Counted from the stretch's first letter, positions 27,107 to 35,946 are shown. The stretch is 64,000 nt of DNA from Candidatus Accumulibacter propinquus (GCA_016714935.1 JADKBU010000021.1:1-64000); one strand, 5' to 3'. The notes: generated from the sequence alone by a model not told the origin. Numbers and translations: made by a program.

Positions 27107-27706
27107 TCAGTTCCCTTCCGTCATCCGCGCCTTGTGCGCGGCAAAGAATTCGAGGCCACCGCGGACCGCGGTCACGACACCGCGCGGGGTGATGGTGGCG
27201 CCGGCAAACTGATCGAACTGGCCGCCGTCCTTCTTCACCTTCCAGCGCTCGGGCAGCGGATTGGCGAGCGACAGTCCGGTAAAGCGCAGGATCCAGTCGC
27301 CCTTCTTCTCCTCGATCTTGTCACCGAGGCCGGGTGTCTCGTGGTGTGCCAGGGCGCGCACCCCCAGCACCTGGCCGTCGGCATCGACGCCCAACATCAG
27401 CTTGATCTCGCCGGCGTAGCCGCTGCCGTAGATTTCGTAGGCGACACCGGTCACCTCGCCCTTCAGGCGGCTGCGATAGACGGTGATCTCCTTGTGATCG
27501 GCGTTTTCGATGCGCACGGTATCGGTGGCGGGGTTGTTGTCGAAGGGCACGCCGGCCAGCACCTGGCTCAGGGAATTCTGGCGATCCTCGAGTGCCCGCG
27601 CGGCGATGTCGTCGATCGTGACCTGGTCGATCGCCGCCAGTACGAGGCCGAAGCCGAGGCAGAAGGCACCGAGGATGAATCCGTGCCGCAGGCTTGGCAG
27701 GGTCAT
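27107..27706 (-). CDS. rnfG: Rnf electron transport complex subunit G
   Basis: 199 aa. One N-terminal membrane segment, then a periplasmic FMN-binding domain. ALAHHETPGLGDKI and the covalent-FMN motif GATITPRGVVTAV are seen. The ATG at 27706 is chosen because it begins at the membrane anchor; the longer frame runs into the nif control region. It is the first gene of this operon, following a -24/-12 promoter. Confidence 0.93.
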   Translation of the reverse strand: MTLPSLRHGFILGAFCLGFGLVLAAIDQVTIDDIAARALEDRQNSLSQVLAGVPFDNNPATDTVRIENADHKEITVYRSRLKGEVTGVAYEIYGSGYAGEIKLMLGVDADGQVLGVRALAHHETPGLGDKIEEKKGDWILRFTGLSLANPLPERWKVKKDGGQFDQFAGATITPRGVVTAVRGGLEFFAAHKARMTEGN

Positions 27707-27805
27707 CGCCGCCCCCCTCGCCTGGTGGGCAGGAGCACGTTTGTCGAGAGAAGGAGTGTTTCGGAAGGGTTCATGATCATGCGGCCTATGCGTTGGCCGA
27801 TACCC

Positions 27806-27822
27806 CGCATTTTCTGTGCCAA
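27806..27822 (-). promoter_or_regulatory. Sigma-54 promoter of the rnf operon
   Basis: On the minus strand TTGGCACAGAAAATGC has GG (27820-27819) and GC (27808-27807) separated by ten bases. The -24 half is consensus (TGGCAC) and the -12 half is one base off. The start of transcription would be near 27795, about 90 bases before rnfG. Together with the NifA site at 27934 this points to NifA-activated rnf. Confidence 0.7.
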
Positions 27823-27933
27823 GTTTGTTGCAGCGCACACCAAAGACGTGCGGGTGCTCGTAACTCCGCACCAGCACGGAAGTTTTTGGCCGGTGTCCGT
27901 GCATGCCAGGGCACCGGCGCGTCCTCCCGGAGA

Positions 27934-27949
27934 TGTCGCAAGTCCTACA
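27934..27949. promoter_or_regulatory. NifA upstream activator site between rnf and nifLA
   Basis: TGT-CGCAAGTCCT-ACA exactly fits the NifA consensus TGT-N10-ACA. It lies about 115 bases upstream of the rnf -24 element and about 45 bases upstream of the nifL -24 element. One site may serve both directions. Confidence 0.7.
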
Positions 27950-27991
27950 AAAGACAACAAAAGTCACCGCGAACTGTAGCCAAATCAAGGT

Positions 27992-28007
27992 CGGCACGAA
28001 ATCTGCT
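27992..28007 (+). promoter_or_regulatory. Sigma-54 promoter of nifLA
   Basis: CGGCACGAAATCTGCT has GG (27993-27994) and GC (28005-28006) with ten bases between. It matches the -24/-12 consensus except for the first base and one -12 base. The transcription start would be near 28018, a 24-base leader before nifL. Confidence 0.65.
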
Positions 28008-28041
28008 ACGGATCGGAAAGACATTAGACCGGGGACGCGAG

Positions 28042-29601
28042 ATGGCGAACGAACAACTCAGGACAGCGGCCGAAAGCGAGCCGCAGGTAACGGAAAAGCT
28101 CTCTCCGAGCATTCACCCGCAGGTCTTCCAGCACACCGTCAATCAGGCCGACATGGCGATCTCGATCACCGACGTGCGTGGCAACATCCTGTACGTCAAT
28201 CCGGCCTTTACCCGCGTCACCGGCTACGGCAGCGACGAGGCGATCGGCAAGAACCAGTCGATCCTGTCCAACCAGAGCATGCCGCGCGCGTTCTATCAAT
28301 CGCTCTGGAAGCGGATTTCGCACGGCGAGCCGTGGGGAGGCCGGCTGGTCAATCGCCGCAAGGACGGCAGCAAGTACCTGGCCGAGTTGAGCATCTCACC
28401 GGTCGTCAATGGCGCCGGCGAAGTCCTGAACTACCTCGGCATGCACCGCGACATCACCGAAGTCCAGCGCCTGGAGTACCAGGTCAGGAACCAGAAGGCG
28501 CTGATCGAGTCGGTGGTCGATGCCGCGCCGGTGGTGATCGCCCTGCTCGACATCGACGACCGCGTGGTGCTCGACAACCATGCCTACAAGATGCTGCAGG
28601 CCGACCTGGGGATGGCCGAGCCGGCGCCAATGTTGATGACCGCGGTCCGCGCCAGCCTCGAACTCGATTCGGGGCGCGGACGACGGACCTCCGGTTACCT
28701 TTTTCTCGATCGCGAAGTCCGGCTCGATCCGCCCGGCGGCAAGCAACCGCGCTGGTTCTCGTGTTCGGGAAGCCGTGTGCGCGAGGACGCCGGCACCGCT
28801 GAAGCCTTCCTGGCCGGACAGGGTCGCGATTACCTGCTGCTGGTGGCAAAGGAAATCACCAGCCTGCGCGCGCAGCAGGAAAAGGCCCGCGTCGCCGCCC
28901 TGCGGGCGGTGATGGCGGATGAGGATCGGGTTTCCTCCCTGCGCGAGAGTCTCGCCGCCGCCACCTTCCGCCTCGAAGGACCGCTGAACATGATGGCTTC
29001 GGTGGTCGGCATGCTGGCCAGACGCAAGGGCGAGACGGACCCGATGTCGGTGGCGCTGGCGGATGCGGTCACCGCCGGTCAGAAGGCACTCGACGAACTG
29101 CGCTCGATGATTCCCGGCGAAACACGCGAGCCGATCGGCCCGGTCAATCTCAACGAACTGCTGCGCGATGTCCTCGATCTGTCGACCGGTCGCCTGCTCG
29201 CCGCCGGGATCACCGTCAACTGGAAGCCGCAGGCCATGTTGCCGACCCTGAAGGGGGCACCGAACAAGCTGCGTTCGCTGTTCAAGGCGCTGATCGACAA
29301 TGCCATCGAAGCGATGAACACGCGCGGCTGCCGGGAACGCGAACTGACGGTAGTCAGCAAGGCGCGTCTGGGTGGCATCGAAGTGATTATCGCCGATACC
29401 GGACCCGGCATCGTGGGCACCCAGCAGTTGAAGGTCTTCGAGCCCTTTCACACCACCAAGCGCGGCGGCGGCCATCTCGGTACCGGCCTGCCTTCGGCAC
29501 AGCAGGTCGCGGCCGAACACGGCGGTTTCATCGAGATCGAACCGGCGACGGCGCGCGGCTGCCGCGTGCGCGTATTGCTGCCACTGGACCGTCGACCATG
29601 A
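28042..29601 (+). CDS. nifL: Nitrogen fixation negative regulator NifL
   Basis: 519 aa, cytoplasmic redox and nitrogen sensor that inhibits NifA. An N-terminal PAS domain (about residues 30-150; ITDVRGNILYVNPAFTRVTGY), the FAD-binding type, is followed by a second PAS-like domain (about 155-270) and a histidine-kinase-like ATPase domain (LIDNAIEAMN; DTGPGIVG; GGGHLGTGLPSAQQVA). The H-box region reads FRLEGPLNMMASVV without an obvious phospho-histidine, as expected for a NifL that works by binding. It overlaps nifA by four bases. Confidence 0.93.
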   Translation: MANEQLRTAAESEPQVTEKLSPSIHPQVFQHTVNQADMAISITDVRGNILYVNPAFTRVTGYGSDEAIGKNQSILSNQSMPRAFYQSLWKRISHGEPWGGRLVNRRKDGSKYLAELSISPVVNGAGEVLNYLGMHRDITEVQRLEYQVRNQKALIESVVDAAPVVIALLDIDDRVVLDNHAYKMLQADLGMAEPAPMLMTAVRASLELDSGRGRRTSGYLFLDREVRLDPPGGKQPRWFSCSGSRVREDAGTAEAFLAGQGRDYLLLVAKEITSLRAQQEKARVAALRAVMADEDRVSSLRESLAAATFRLEGPLNMMASVVGMLARRKGETDPMSVALADAVTAGQKALDELRSMIPGETREPIGPVNLNELLRDVLDLSTGRLLAAGITVNWKPQAMLPTLKGAPNKLRSLFKALIDNAIEAMNTRGCRERELTVVSKARLGGIEVIIADTGPGIVGTQQLKVFEPFHTTKRGGGHLGTGLPSAQQVAAEHGGFIEIEPATARGCRVRVLLPLDRRP

Positions 29602-31181
29602 GCGAGAACCGTCCAGGGTCCTTGACGCACTCCCAGTTCGAAACCCTGTTGCGGGTTTCGCAAGTCCTCGCGCGCGCGGTCGATTGCTCACAGAGCCTGC
29701 GCGAAGTGCTGCGCGCGCTCGAAATCACCGGTCATTTGAGCCGGGGGATGCTCGGCGTGGTCGATCCCGACGCCGGCGACCTGAGCGTGCACCTCGTGCA
29801 TGGACTCGAACACGAGGAATTCCAGGCGGTGCGCTACCAGGCCGGCGAAGGTCTGCTCGGCCGGATCCTGGAAAGCGGCCGCAGTTGCGCGGTCGTTCGC
29901 CTTGGCGACGAGCCGCGCTTCCTGAACCGCTTGGGCTTCTACGAAAGCGACCTGCCGTTCATCGCCGCACCGATCCACGTCGGCGGCACGCTGCAGGGCG
30001 TGCTGGCAGTGCAGCCCGACGCGCCGGACGATGGCCGGCTCGCAGAGCGCACCCGTTTTGTCGAAATACTGGCCAATCTGATCGGCCAGAATCTCCGGCT
30101 TTCGGTCGAAATGACGCAGGCTGACAAGTCGCCCGACGGGGAGCGCGACAGCCTTCGCCGCTCGGTTCGCCAGCGGCCCGGCTTCGGCAACCTCGTCGGC
30201 CACTCGGTGTCCATGCTGCGGATCTTCGATCAGATCCGCATGGTTTCCAAATGGCCGACAACGGTTCTGATCCGCGGCGAAACCGGCACCGGCAAGGAAC
30301 TCATCGCCAACGCCATCCACTACAACTCGCCGCGCGCACGCGGGCCCTACGTGCGCCTCAATTGCGCATCGCTGCCCGAGAATCTGCTTGAGTCGGAGCT
30401 CTTCGGACACGAGAAAGGGGCGTTCACCGGCGCGGTGAACGCCCGCAAGGGCCGCTTCGAAATGGCCGACGGCGGCACCCTGTTTCTCGACGAGATTGGC
30501 GACATCTCGCCGGCCTTCCAGGCCAAGCTGCTGCGGGTACTGCAGGAAGGCGAGCTCGAACGCGTCGGTGGCGGCAGGACACTGAAGCTGGACGTGCGCC
30601 TGATCGCCGCGACGCACCGTGACCTGGAGGCGGCGGTCGATGCCGGCGAATTCCGCGAGGATCTCTACTACCGCCTCAACGTGATGCCGATTGTGCTGCC
30701 CCCCCTGCGTGAGCGCCTCGAAGATCTGCCGAAGATCGCCAACCACCTGCTCGACCGACTCGGCGGCATGCAGCGCCGGCCGCTGCGGCTTACCGCCGGC
30801 GCCCACCGGCGCCTGGCCCAACACCAATGGCCGGGTAATGTGCGTGAACTGGAAAACTGTCTCGAACGCGCGGCGGTGATGTCGGAAAGCGGCGAGATCG
30901 ACGTCGACCTGATCCGCATCGACAAGGGACGCGAACGCGCCGGGCGCCGCCCGGCGCCGACCACGACGACCGTCGCGGCAACAGCCAATGCCGCTGTCAA
31001 CGGTCCCGGCAGCGGCGACGGCATCGAACCCGGCGGCGAACAGAGCGAACGCGAACGGGTCATCGCGGCGCTCGAGCAGGCCGGCTGGGTACAGGCCCGC
31101 GCCGCCCGCCTCCTCGGCATGACCCCACGCCAGATCGCCTACCGCGTCCAGATCCTCAACATCGAGGTGAAACAGATTTGA
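29598..31181 (+). CDS. nifA: Nif-specific sigma-54 activator NifA
   Basis: 527 aa. GAF domain at residues 15-170, AAA+ domain at about 195-435 with Walker A GETGTGKE (227-234) and the sigma-54 contact loop GAFTGA (274-279), and a C-terminal Fis-type helix-turn-helix (RAARLLGMTPRQIAYRV). The linker before it (about residues 445-480) is rich in Ala/Thr/Gly and has no cysteine pair, so oxygen control should come through NifL. The stop overlaps the nifF start. Confidence 0.95.
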   Translation: MSENRPGSLTHSQFETLLRVSQVLARAVDCSQSLREVLRALEITGHLSRGMLGVVDPDAGDLSVHLVHGLEHEEFQAVRYQAGEGLLGRILESGRSCAVVRLGDEPRFLNRLGFYESDLPFIAAPIHVGGTLQGVLAVQPDAPDDGRLAERTRFVEILANLIGQNLRLSVEMTQADKSPDGERDSLRRSVRQRPGFGNLVGHSVSMLRIFDQIRMVSKWPTTVLIRGETGTGKELIANAIHYNSPRARGPYVRLNCASLPENLLESELFGHEKGAFTGAVNARKGRFEMADGGTLFLDEIGDISPAFQAKLLRVLQEGELERVGGGRTLKLDVRLIAATHRDLEAAVDAGEFREDLYYRLNVMPIVLPPLRERLEDLPKIANHLLDRLGGMQRRPLRLTAGAHRRLAQHQWPGNVRELENCLERAAVMSESGEIDVDLIRIDKGRERAGRRPAPTTTTVAATANAAVNGPGSGDGIEPGGEQSERERVIAALEQAGWVQARAARLLGMTPRQIAYRVQILNIEVKQI

Positions 31182-31714
31182 TGAACACCATCGCCATCTA
31201 TTTCGGCACCGACACCGGTCGTACGCGTCGTGTCGCCAAGCTGATCGCGCAAAAACTCGGCATGCGCGCACAGCCACCGCTCAATATCAACCGCGTTTCG
31301 GTCGACGCATTCCTGGCCAACCAGGTATTGATCCTCGGCACACCGACCTATGGTGCCGGCCAGTTGCCGGGCCGCTCGGTCGACCTCGCGCAGGAGAGCT
31401 GGGAAGAATTTCTTCCGCGCCTGCAGGGGCGGGACCTGTCGGGCAGGACGGTCGCGCTGTTTGGCCTGGGCGATCAGCAGAAATACCCCAGCGAGTTTGT
31501 TGCCGCACTGAGCCTGCTGCGCGCTGCCGTGCTGGCCTGTGGCGCCCGCGTCATCGGCGCCTGGTCCGCCGAAGGCTACTCCTGCAAAGCCTCGCCGGCC
31601 CTGATCGACGGCCGTTTCGTCGGCCTCGCGCTGGACCCGATCAACCAGGCATCGCTCAGCGAAGCGCGCATCGACGCCTGGCTGCAGCAGGTACTTGACG
31701 AACTGGAAACCTGA
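31181..31714 (+). CDS. nifF: Nitrogenase-type flavodoxin
   Basis: 177 aa long-chain flavodoxin. The FMN phosphate loop IYFGTDTGRTRRVA and the motifs LGTPTYGAGQLPG and ALFGLGDQQKYPSEF are clear. It can carry electrons to the nitrogenase Fe protein. ATG 31181 overlaps the nifA stop. An in-frame TTG one codon earlier is less likely. Confidence 0.92.
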   Translation: MNTIAIYFGTDTGRTRRVAKLIAQKLGMRAQPPLNINRVSVDAFLANQVLILGTPTYGAGQLPGRSVDLAQESWEEFLPRLQGRDLSGRTVALFGLGDQQKYPSEFVAALSLLRAAVLACGARVIGAWSAEGYSCKASPALIDGRFVGLALDPINQASLSEARIDAWLQQVLDELET

Positions 31715-31725
31715 AGGAGAAGCAG

Positions 31726-32004
31726 ATGACAAGGCAGGACGAGTATCAAATCGGCGACATCGTGTTCAGTCGCGAACTGCTGGTCAACGACGGCGGCATA
31801 CCCGGCCTGGCGGAGAATGCCGTCCTGGCGACGCCCGGTCGACGCGGGGTGGTGGTGAACCACGGTCACGCCGCAGCCGATCCGGCACAGGAAATCTACC
31901 TGGTACGCTTCGAAGGCGAAGCGGGAGAGGCCGGCGAACTCGGGCCACCAGTGGGTTGCCTGCCCGACGAATTGACCCAGGACGCGGCCTGGGCCAGCGC
32001 ATAG
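31726..32004 (+). CDS. nifZ: NifZ-family protein
   Basis: 92 aa. The NifZ domain pattern is GDIVFSRELLVNDGGIPG, RGVVVNHGHAA, EIYLVRFEGE and LGPPVGCLPDEL. NifZ helps mature the second P-cluster of the MoFe protein. It follows nifF by 11 bases, with GGAG in the gap. It is the last gene before the hipBA/hsd island. Confidence 0.85.
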   Translation: MTRQDEYQIGDIVFSRELLVNDGGIPGLAENAVLATPGRRGVVVNHGHAAADPAQEIYLVRFEGEAGEAGELGPPVGCLPDELTQDAAWASA

Positions 32005-32058
32005 CTCCCGGACCGGATGTCGACCCGAGGGCCTCTGCCCGCTTCCGCTCCGGCAGCC

Positions 32059-33225
32059 TCAGGTGTTCAGTGCGCGCTTGAGCGAGTCGACGTCTTCGGC
32101 CGAATCGGCAAGCAGCGCTCTGAGTTCGTCCGCATCGAAGAGGGCCGACAGTGAAGAGGCGTCAACCACTTCGCAGAACTTCGGATTTCGCCACGCGTGA
32201 TCGACGTTGGCCAGCTTGTTGGCGACGAACAGTACCTCGGGCAGCGTCTTCACCGTCGCCACCAGCAGCTCGGCCTCATGGTCCCGAACCGCGGTCACCG
32301 CCTCTTCCGGCAGGCTCATGGCGGCCAGCAAGGCATGTCCGATGTGCTCGTGCCATTCCACCAGCAACTCATACAGTCCTGCGGGATCGTTGATCATTTC
32401 CGGAAAATTCGCTGCCCGCGACAGCAGGTAGAAGACCCCGATATCATGAACCAGGCCGACGAACATCGCCTCGTCGGGACTGATGCGTGTCAGCGCACGC
32501 GCCAGCACGCGACACAGCGCGGCGACGTGCATCGAGTGTTCCCACAGTCGCCTGGACAGCGCTTCGAACGGCACCATTTTCTTGGAACCCAGCAACTGTT
32601 CGATGGCGACGGCAAACGAGAGACCACGCACAGCCTCCATCCCGACCTGCGCAATCGCGCCATTCACCGTGATGATCGCCCGCCCCGCAGGGTTCAGCGC
32701 CGCCGAGTTGGCCAGACGAATCACCTTCGCGCTCAGCAAGGGTTCGGCGCTGACCAGGGTACCCAACTCATCGATCGTCAGGTTGGGATTCCTGAGTGCG
32801 TTGCGGATCGTGACCGTGATGTCGAGGAAGGTCGGAAACGAGATGGCCTCGGAGGACAGATCGCGAGCGATGTCTTCGAGAATCGTGAAGCTGAGATGGC
32901 GGACGATTTCCTGGCGCGGCTTGATCACCACCGCCAGCACGGACGCGCCCAAGGCCAGTTTGTCGCCATCGGACAGTGTTTCCGCGATGCCGTTGTTCAG
33001 CCGCCGACCATTCAGGCGAGTGGAGTTCCGACCCTGGGGGATCAGGAAATACTGGCCGTCGTTGAAGCGAATCGTCGCGTGCACGGTCGATACGGTGAGA
33101 TCATGCGACAAGGCCAGGCGATTGTCCGGCCTGCGCCCGATGCTCCCGCCAGACTCGTCGAATTCCGCATCGTATGGTGTCGGATACGGTTTTCCATCAA
33201 GAGAAACGACACGCAACGCCAGCAT
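32059..33225 (-). CDS. FHA-HDOD domain signalling protein
   Basis: 388 aa. The N-terminal FHA domain (about residues 20-100) has GSIGRRPDNRLAL, STVHATI and NSTRLNGRRL, the phosphothreonine-binding pattern. The HDOD domain (about 130-340) has LVSAEPLLSAKVIRLANSA and GLVHDIGVFYLL. This joins a phosphopeptide reader to a signalling output domain that lacks clear catalytic metal ligands. No output partner is adjacent. It is convergent to nifZ; its first codons overlap the end of the hsdR remnant. Confidence 0.88.
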   Translation of the reverse strand: MLALRVVSLDGKPYPTPYDAEFDESGGSIGRRPDNRLALSHDLTVSTVHATIRFNDGQYFLIPQGRNSTRLNGRRLNNGIAETLSDGDKLALGASVLAVVIKPRQEIVRHLSFTILEDIARDLSSEAISFPTFLDITVTIRNALRNPNLTIDELGTLVSAEPLLSAKVIRLANSAALNPAGRAIITVNGAIAQVGMEAVRGLSFAVAIEQLLGSKKMVPFEALSRRLWEHSMHVAALCRVLARALTRISPDEAMFVGLVHDIGVFYLLSRAANFPEMINDPAGLYELLVEWHEHIGHALLAAMSLPEEAVTAVRDHEAELLVATVKTLPEVLFVANKLANVDHAWRNPKFCEVVDASSLSALFDADELRALLADSAEDVDSLKRALNT

Positions 33226-33793
33226 CCTGTACTCCCCCCGTCACCTTGCCCCGAACAGCGTGCGCCCCCGCGCTGCCTGGATGATAGCCGAAATCATGAC
33301 CGGGCCGCATCAACAAGCCCAGCACGCGCGCGCTCAACAAGCGCACCTCGTTCTCGTCGAATGTTTCTTCCGGCAGTTCCTTGTAAAGGTGGTCGAGAAT
33401 CGCCGTTTCGACCTGCGCGCGTGAAGCGGCACGCTCCCGCCAGCAGTCGGCCAGGACCTTGCGCTGTTCCAGACGGGGCAGCAGGTCGAAGATGGCCAGT
33501 TGCTCGTCGTTGTCGAAGCCTTCGCGGACGAAGCGCCGTTCTTCCGCATCCACCAGTTGCGAAATGGCCGCCTCGATAGCGGCCGGAGGTGCTTTGGGGT
33601 TGAGCTTCCGCAGCGCCTGACGCAGTCGCCACGGTAGCACCACCTCGCCGCGATGGCTGCGACCGAACAGGCTGTTCGGCCCGAAATCCTCGCGGCCGAA
33701 GGCGTACTCCGAACGCCAACCCAGATGTTCCGCAAAGAAATCGGCCGTGCCGGCCTGGATCATCTGGTCCTCGGAATAGGCGTTGGCGTTCAT
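33197..33793 (-). pseudogene. Type I restriction enzyme HsdR remnant, internally deleted
   Basis: 198 codons. The first 80 or so match an HsdR N-terminus (DFFAEHLGWRSEYAFGREDFG; RGEVVLPWRLRQALRKLNP). The next segment (VREGFDNDEQLAIFDLL; ETFDENEVRLLSARV) matches the far C-terminus. The whole helicase/nuclease middle, several hundred residues, is missing, and the last 25 residues are not HsdR-like. It cannot be functional as a restriction enzyme. It overlaps the hipA stop by four bases, so the remnant is still coupled to hipBA. Confidence 0.82.
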
Positions 33794-35103
33794 GCATGCC
33801 CCAGAGTGTCGGCAGCCTGCTTCAGGCCGTCGCATATCGTGCTGGCCAGGTCTACAGGGAAGTTTGCGGGTAGATCGTCGGCCACCTCGGCGATGGCGTG
33901 CGGGGTTCTGGCAATCAGTTCGTCAATCAGTGCCGGCGCATCCGGCAGGCGGCAGTCCTGGGCCATCTGTTCGAAATGCTCGCGACGGATTTCAGCCCAC
34001 CTGTAATGCCGGTTCCTCCCATCAACCGCCATGGCCATCCTGACCTTTTGCGCAGCGAGACGCCCCGCCCCATGACCCATCACCGGATGCGCGGAAAGCA
34101 CGTCGTAACGTGGCGTCAGCCGGTAAAACCCCCTGGGCTCGATGAAGACGCTGAAATTCTTGGCGTGGCCATCGATGGCGGCCAGCATCCAGAACAAGAC
34201 CTGCGTGCGGAAGAAGTCCCGGCGGTCGATGGTCGCCTGGCGCGAACCGTTGAGTTGATCGAGGATAGGCCGAATGCCGGGGCCGCCCTGGCTTTCGTAT
34301 TTGCTGTCCGGCGGCACACCGAAAACCTGCGCAAAATCCTCCTGCGGCAAACGCAGCAGGCGACCGTCGGCCAGCCAGCGGCGGTCGAAGCGTTCGACGC
34401 AGAGCGCCTTCATTTCGCCGAATTGCACGATCTCGGCGCTGGCCACGGGAATATCGAAAGCCTGCAGCAGACGGTGGCTAAGCCACTCGTTCTCGACGGA
34501 AGTCGACAAATCGATGCCACCCGGCATCTGCCCCATCGGCAGTTTGAAAATATGGGTCGTCGGCGTGGCACCCAGCGGGCGGCACCAATTCCCCAAGTGC
34601 CAAAGAAGGGCCGTCTTTTCCTGCGCGCCGGCAATCGAAATCCGGAAGCTGTCGTCGTCCTGCGTAAAGGCCGGGGTAGTCAGCGTGCCGGCCAGATGTT
34701 CTGCCACCTGTGCGTCGGAAAGCGGCTCAGACTGAACGGCCTCGGTGGCTGGCGGGGTTTCGCCATCGGGCAGAATCTGCAGGGCGCCGACGCAGTCCCG
34801 GCCGATTTCGGCGAGCAGGCGGAAAGCATCGGTTCCTGTTGAAAATTGCCTGGCCAGGCGCTGTCGAATGTGGTCGTTGTCCGGCAGCAGATTTTCGAAG
34901 TAATTGCGGACCCGTTCGCCCTGGTAAGGCACGCTGGCCGGCCGCAGCGGCAGAGACAGCGAAAGCGGCCGCCCGAGCGGCGAGGCGAGCCAGGTTTCGT
35001 CGTAGTGCAGTTGATGCTCGCCCTGCGCGGAGACCACCCAGGCGCCGACCCGCTGGCCGTTCATCCACAGCCCGAGCGCGCCGGATTTTCGGATGCGCCG
35101 CAT
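33790..35103 (-). CDS. hipA: HipA-type serine/threonine kinase toxin
   Basis: 437 aa, full length. The N-terminal subdomain has VWMNGQ-type sequence (here GLWMNGQRVGAWV) and LPLRPASVPYQGERVRNYFENLLPD. The kinase core has ISIAGAQEKTALL, THIFKLPMG, NEWLSHRLLQAF, the catalytic-loop region IDGHAKNFSVF and the metal site YDVLSAHP. HipA kinases phosphorylate aminoacyl-tRNA synthetases and cause growth arrest. The start overlaps the hipB stop. Confidence 0.92.
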   Translation of the reverse strand: MRRIRKSGALGLWMNGQRVGAWVVSAQGEHQLHYDETWLASPLGRPLSLSLPLRPASVPYQGERVRNYFENLLPDNDHIRQRLARQFSTGTDAFRLLAEIGRDCVGALQILPDGETPPATEAVQSEPLSDAQVAEHLAGTLTTPAFTQDDDSFRISIAGAQEKTALLWHLGNWCRPLGATPTTHIFKLPMGQMPGGIDLSTSVENEWLSHRLLQAFDIPVASAEIVQFGEMKALCVERFDRRWLADGRLLRLPQEDFAQVFGVPPDSKYESQGGPGIRPILDQLNGSRQATIDRRDFFRTQVLFWMLAAIDGHAKNFSVFIEPRGFYRLTPRYDVLSAHPVMGHGAGRLAAQKVRMAMAVDGRNRHYRWAEIRREHFEQMAQDCRLPDAPALIDELIARTPHAIAEVADDLPANFPVDLASTICDGLKQAADTLGHA

Positions 35104-35351
35104 CACCACGCCTCGTCTCCGCTGCCGCGCAATGCGGCAATCCAATCGAGGCTCATGGCGACATCGACCGCCGACAGGTAGCGCAAGAGGCTATCGACGC
35201 TGCAGCGCCAGGGCTCGGTTTCCAGCAGGGAAATGGTCTTCTGGCCCAGACCGCTCAGCTCCGCCATCTGAACCTGCGTCAGGTCTTTCTGCTTGCGCAA
35301 GCCTTTCAGGATGGGACCAAGCTGTTGCGGGTTGGTAATGACGAAGGGCAC
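35103..35351 (-). CDS. hipB: HipB-type antitoxin
   Basis: 82 aa. Cro/C1-type helix-turn-helix (LRKQKDLTQVQMAELSGLGQ) and SVDSLLRYLSAVDVAM. It neutralises HipA and represses the operon, probably through the dyad at 35391-35414. Confidence 0.9.
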   Translation of the reverse strand: MPFVITNPQQLGPILKGLRKQKDLTQVQMAELSGLGQKTISLLETEPWRCSVDSLLRYLSAVDVAMSLDWIAALRGSGDEAW

Positions 35352-35390
35352 GGCACGCTCCGAAAAAACGTCGTACAGGGGATATTAACC

Positions 35391-35414
35391 AAATACGCCC
35401 TTGGGGGTGTATTT
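35391..35414. promoter_or_regulatory. Candidate HipB operator
   Basis: AAATACGCCC (35391-35400) and GGGTGTATTT (35405-35414) form a 10-bp inverted repeat with one mismatch and a four-base spacer, 40 bases upstream of hipB. HipB proteins bind dyads in their own promoter. Binding is inferred. Confidence 0.65.
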
Positions 35415-35465
35415 TATACTTATGCCTTGCAGGGGATGAGCGCCATGAACGGAGCTGGCCGGAGA

Positions 35466-35770
35466 TCAGGCGGGGGAGGAGGATGAGCCGCCTTCCTGGG
35501 CACCGGTCTGGGCGAACTTGTTGAGGAAGTATTCGTAGATCTTGCCGAAGACGTCGCCGGAGGGATTGTTCAGGGTGTCGCGGTTGAAGGTCTTGAGCAG
35601 GTCCATCAGCAGGCGCGGCTCGAAGCCCCGGTAGGCCTTGGGCAGGATGCCGGCCAGCGTGGCGTTGTAAGCCTCGATGTGCTCCATGGCGGTGACCACG
35701 GCTTCGGCCAGTTCCGGGCCTTCCGGCTGGGCGAGCAGGTACTCGTACCAGGCGCTGGGCGGCAGATAAT
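35466..35770 (-). pseudogene. Type I methyltransferase HsdM N-terminal remnant
   Basis: Only about 100 codons remain. They show YLLAQPEGPELAEAVVTAMEH, YNATLAGILPKAYRGFE and DVFGKIYEYFLNKFAQTGAQEGG, matching HsdM just before its EGGEFFTP catalytic region. The frame then shifts (SSSSPA) and stops. Both the extreme N-terminus and the whole methylase domain are missing. With the hsdR remnant it frames hipBA. Confidence 0.75.
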
Positions 35771-35946
35771 TTGGACGTTGACGCCGGCAGCCACCCCCCG
35801 ATTGTATCCGGCATTGTTCGACGGATCGTGGGGCAGTCGCGAAATCCCTCCGGAGGTTGGCGGCAAATGCCGGCGCAATTTGCACCGCAAGCGCATGGCA
35901 GCCAGATATCAGCGCAAGTCGCTGCGGTGGGTCGTCAACCCGCCAT

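Noticed and set aside
27836..27851. GCAC...GTGC sequence as an NtrC site before nifL
   Set aside because: The spacing between halves is nine bases, not that of the NtrC consensus, so it is not called.
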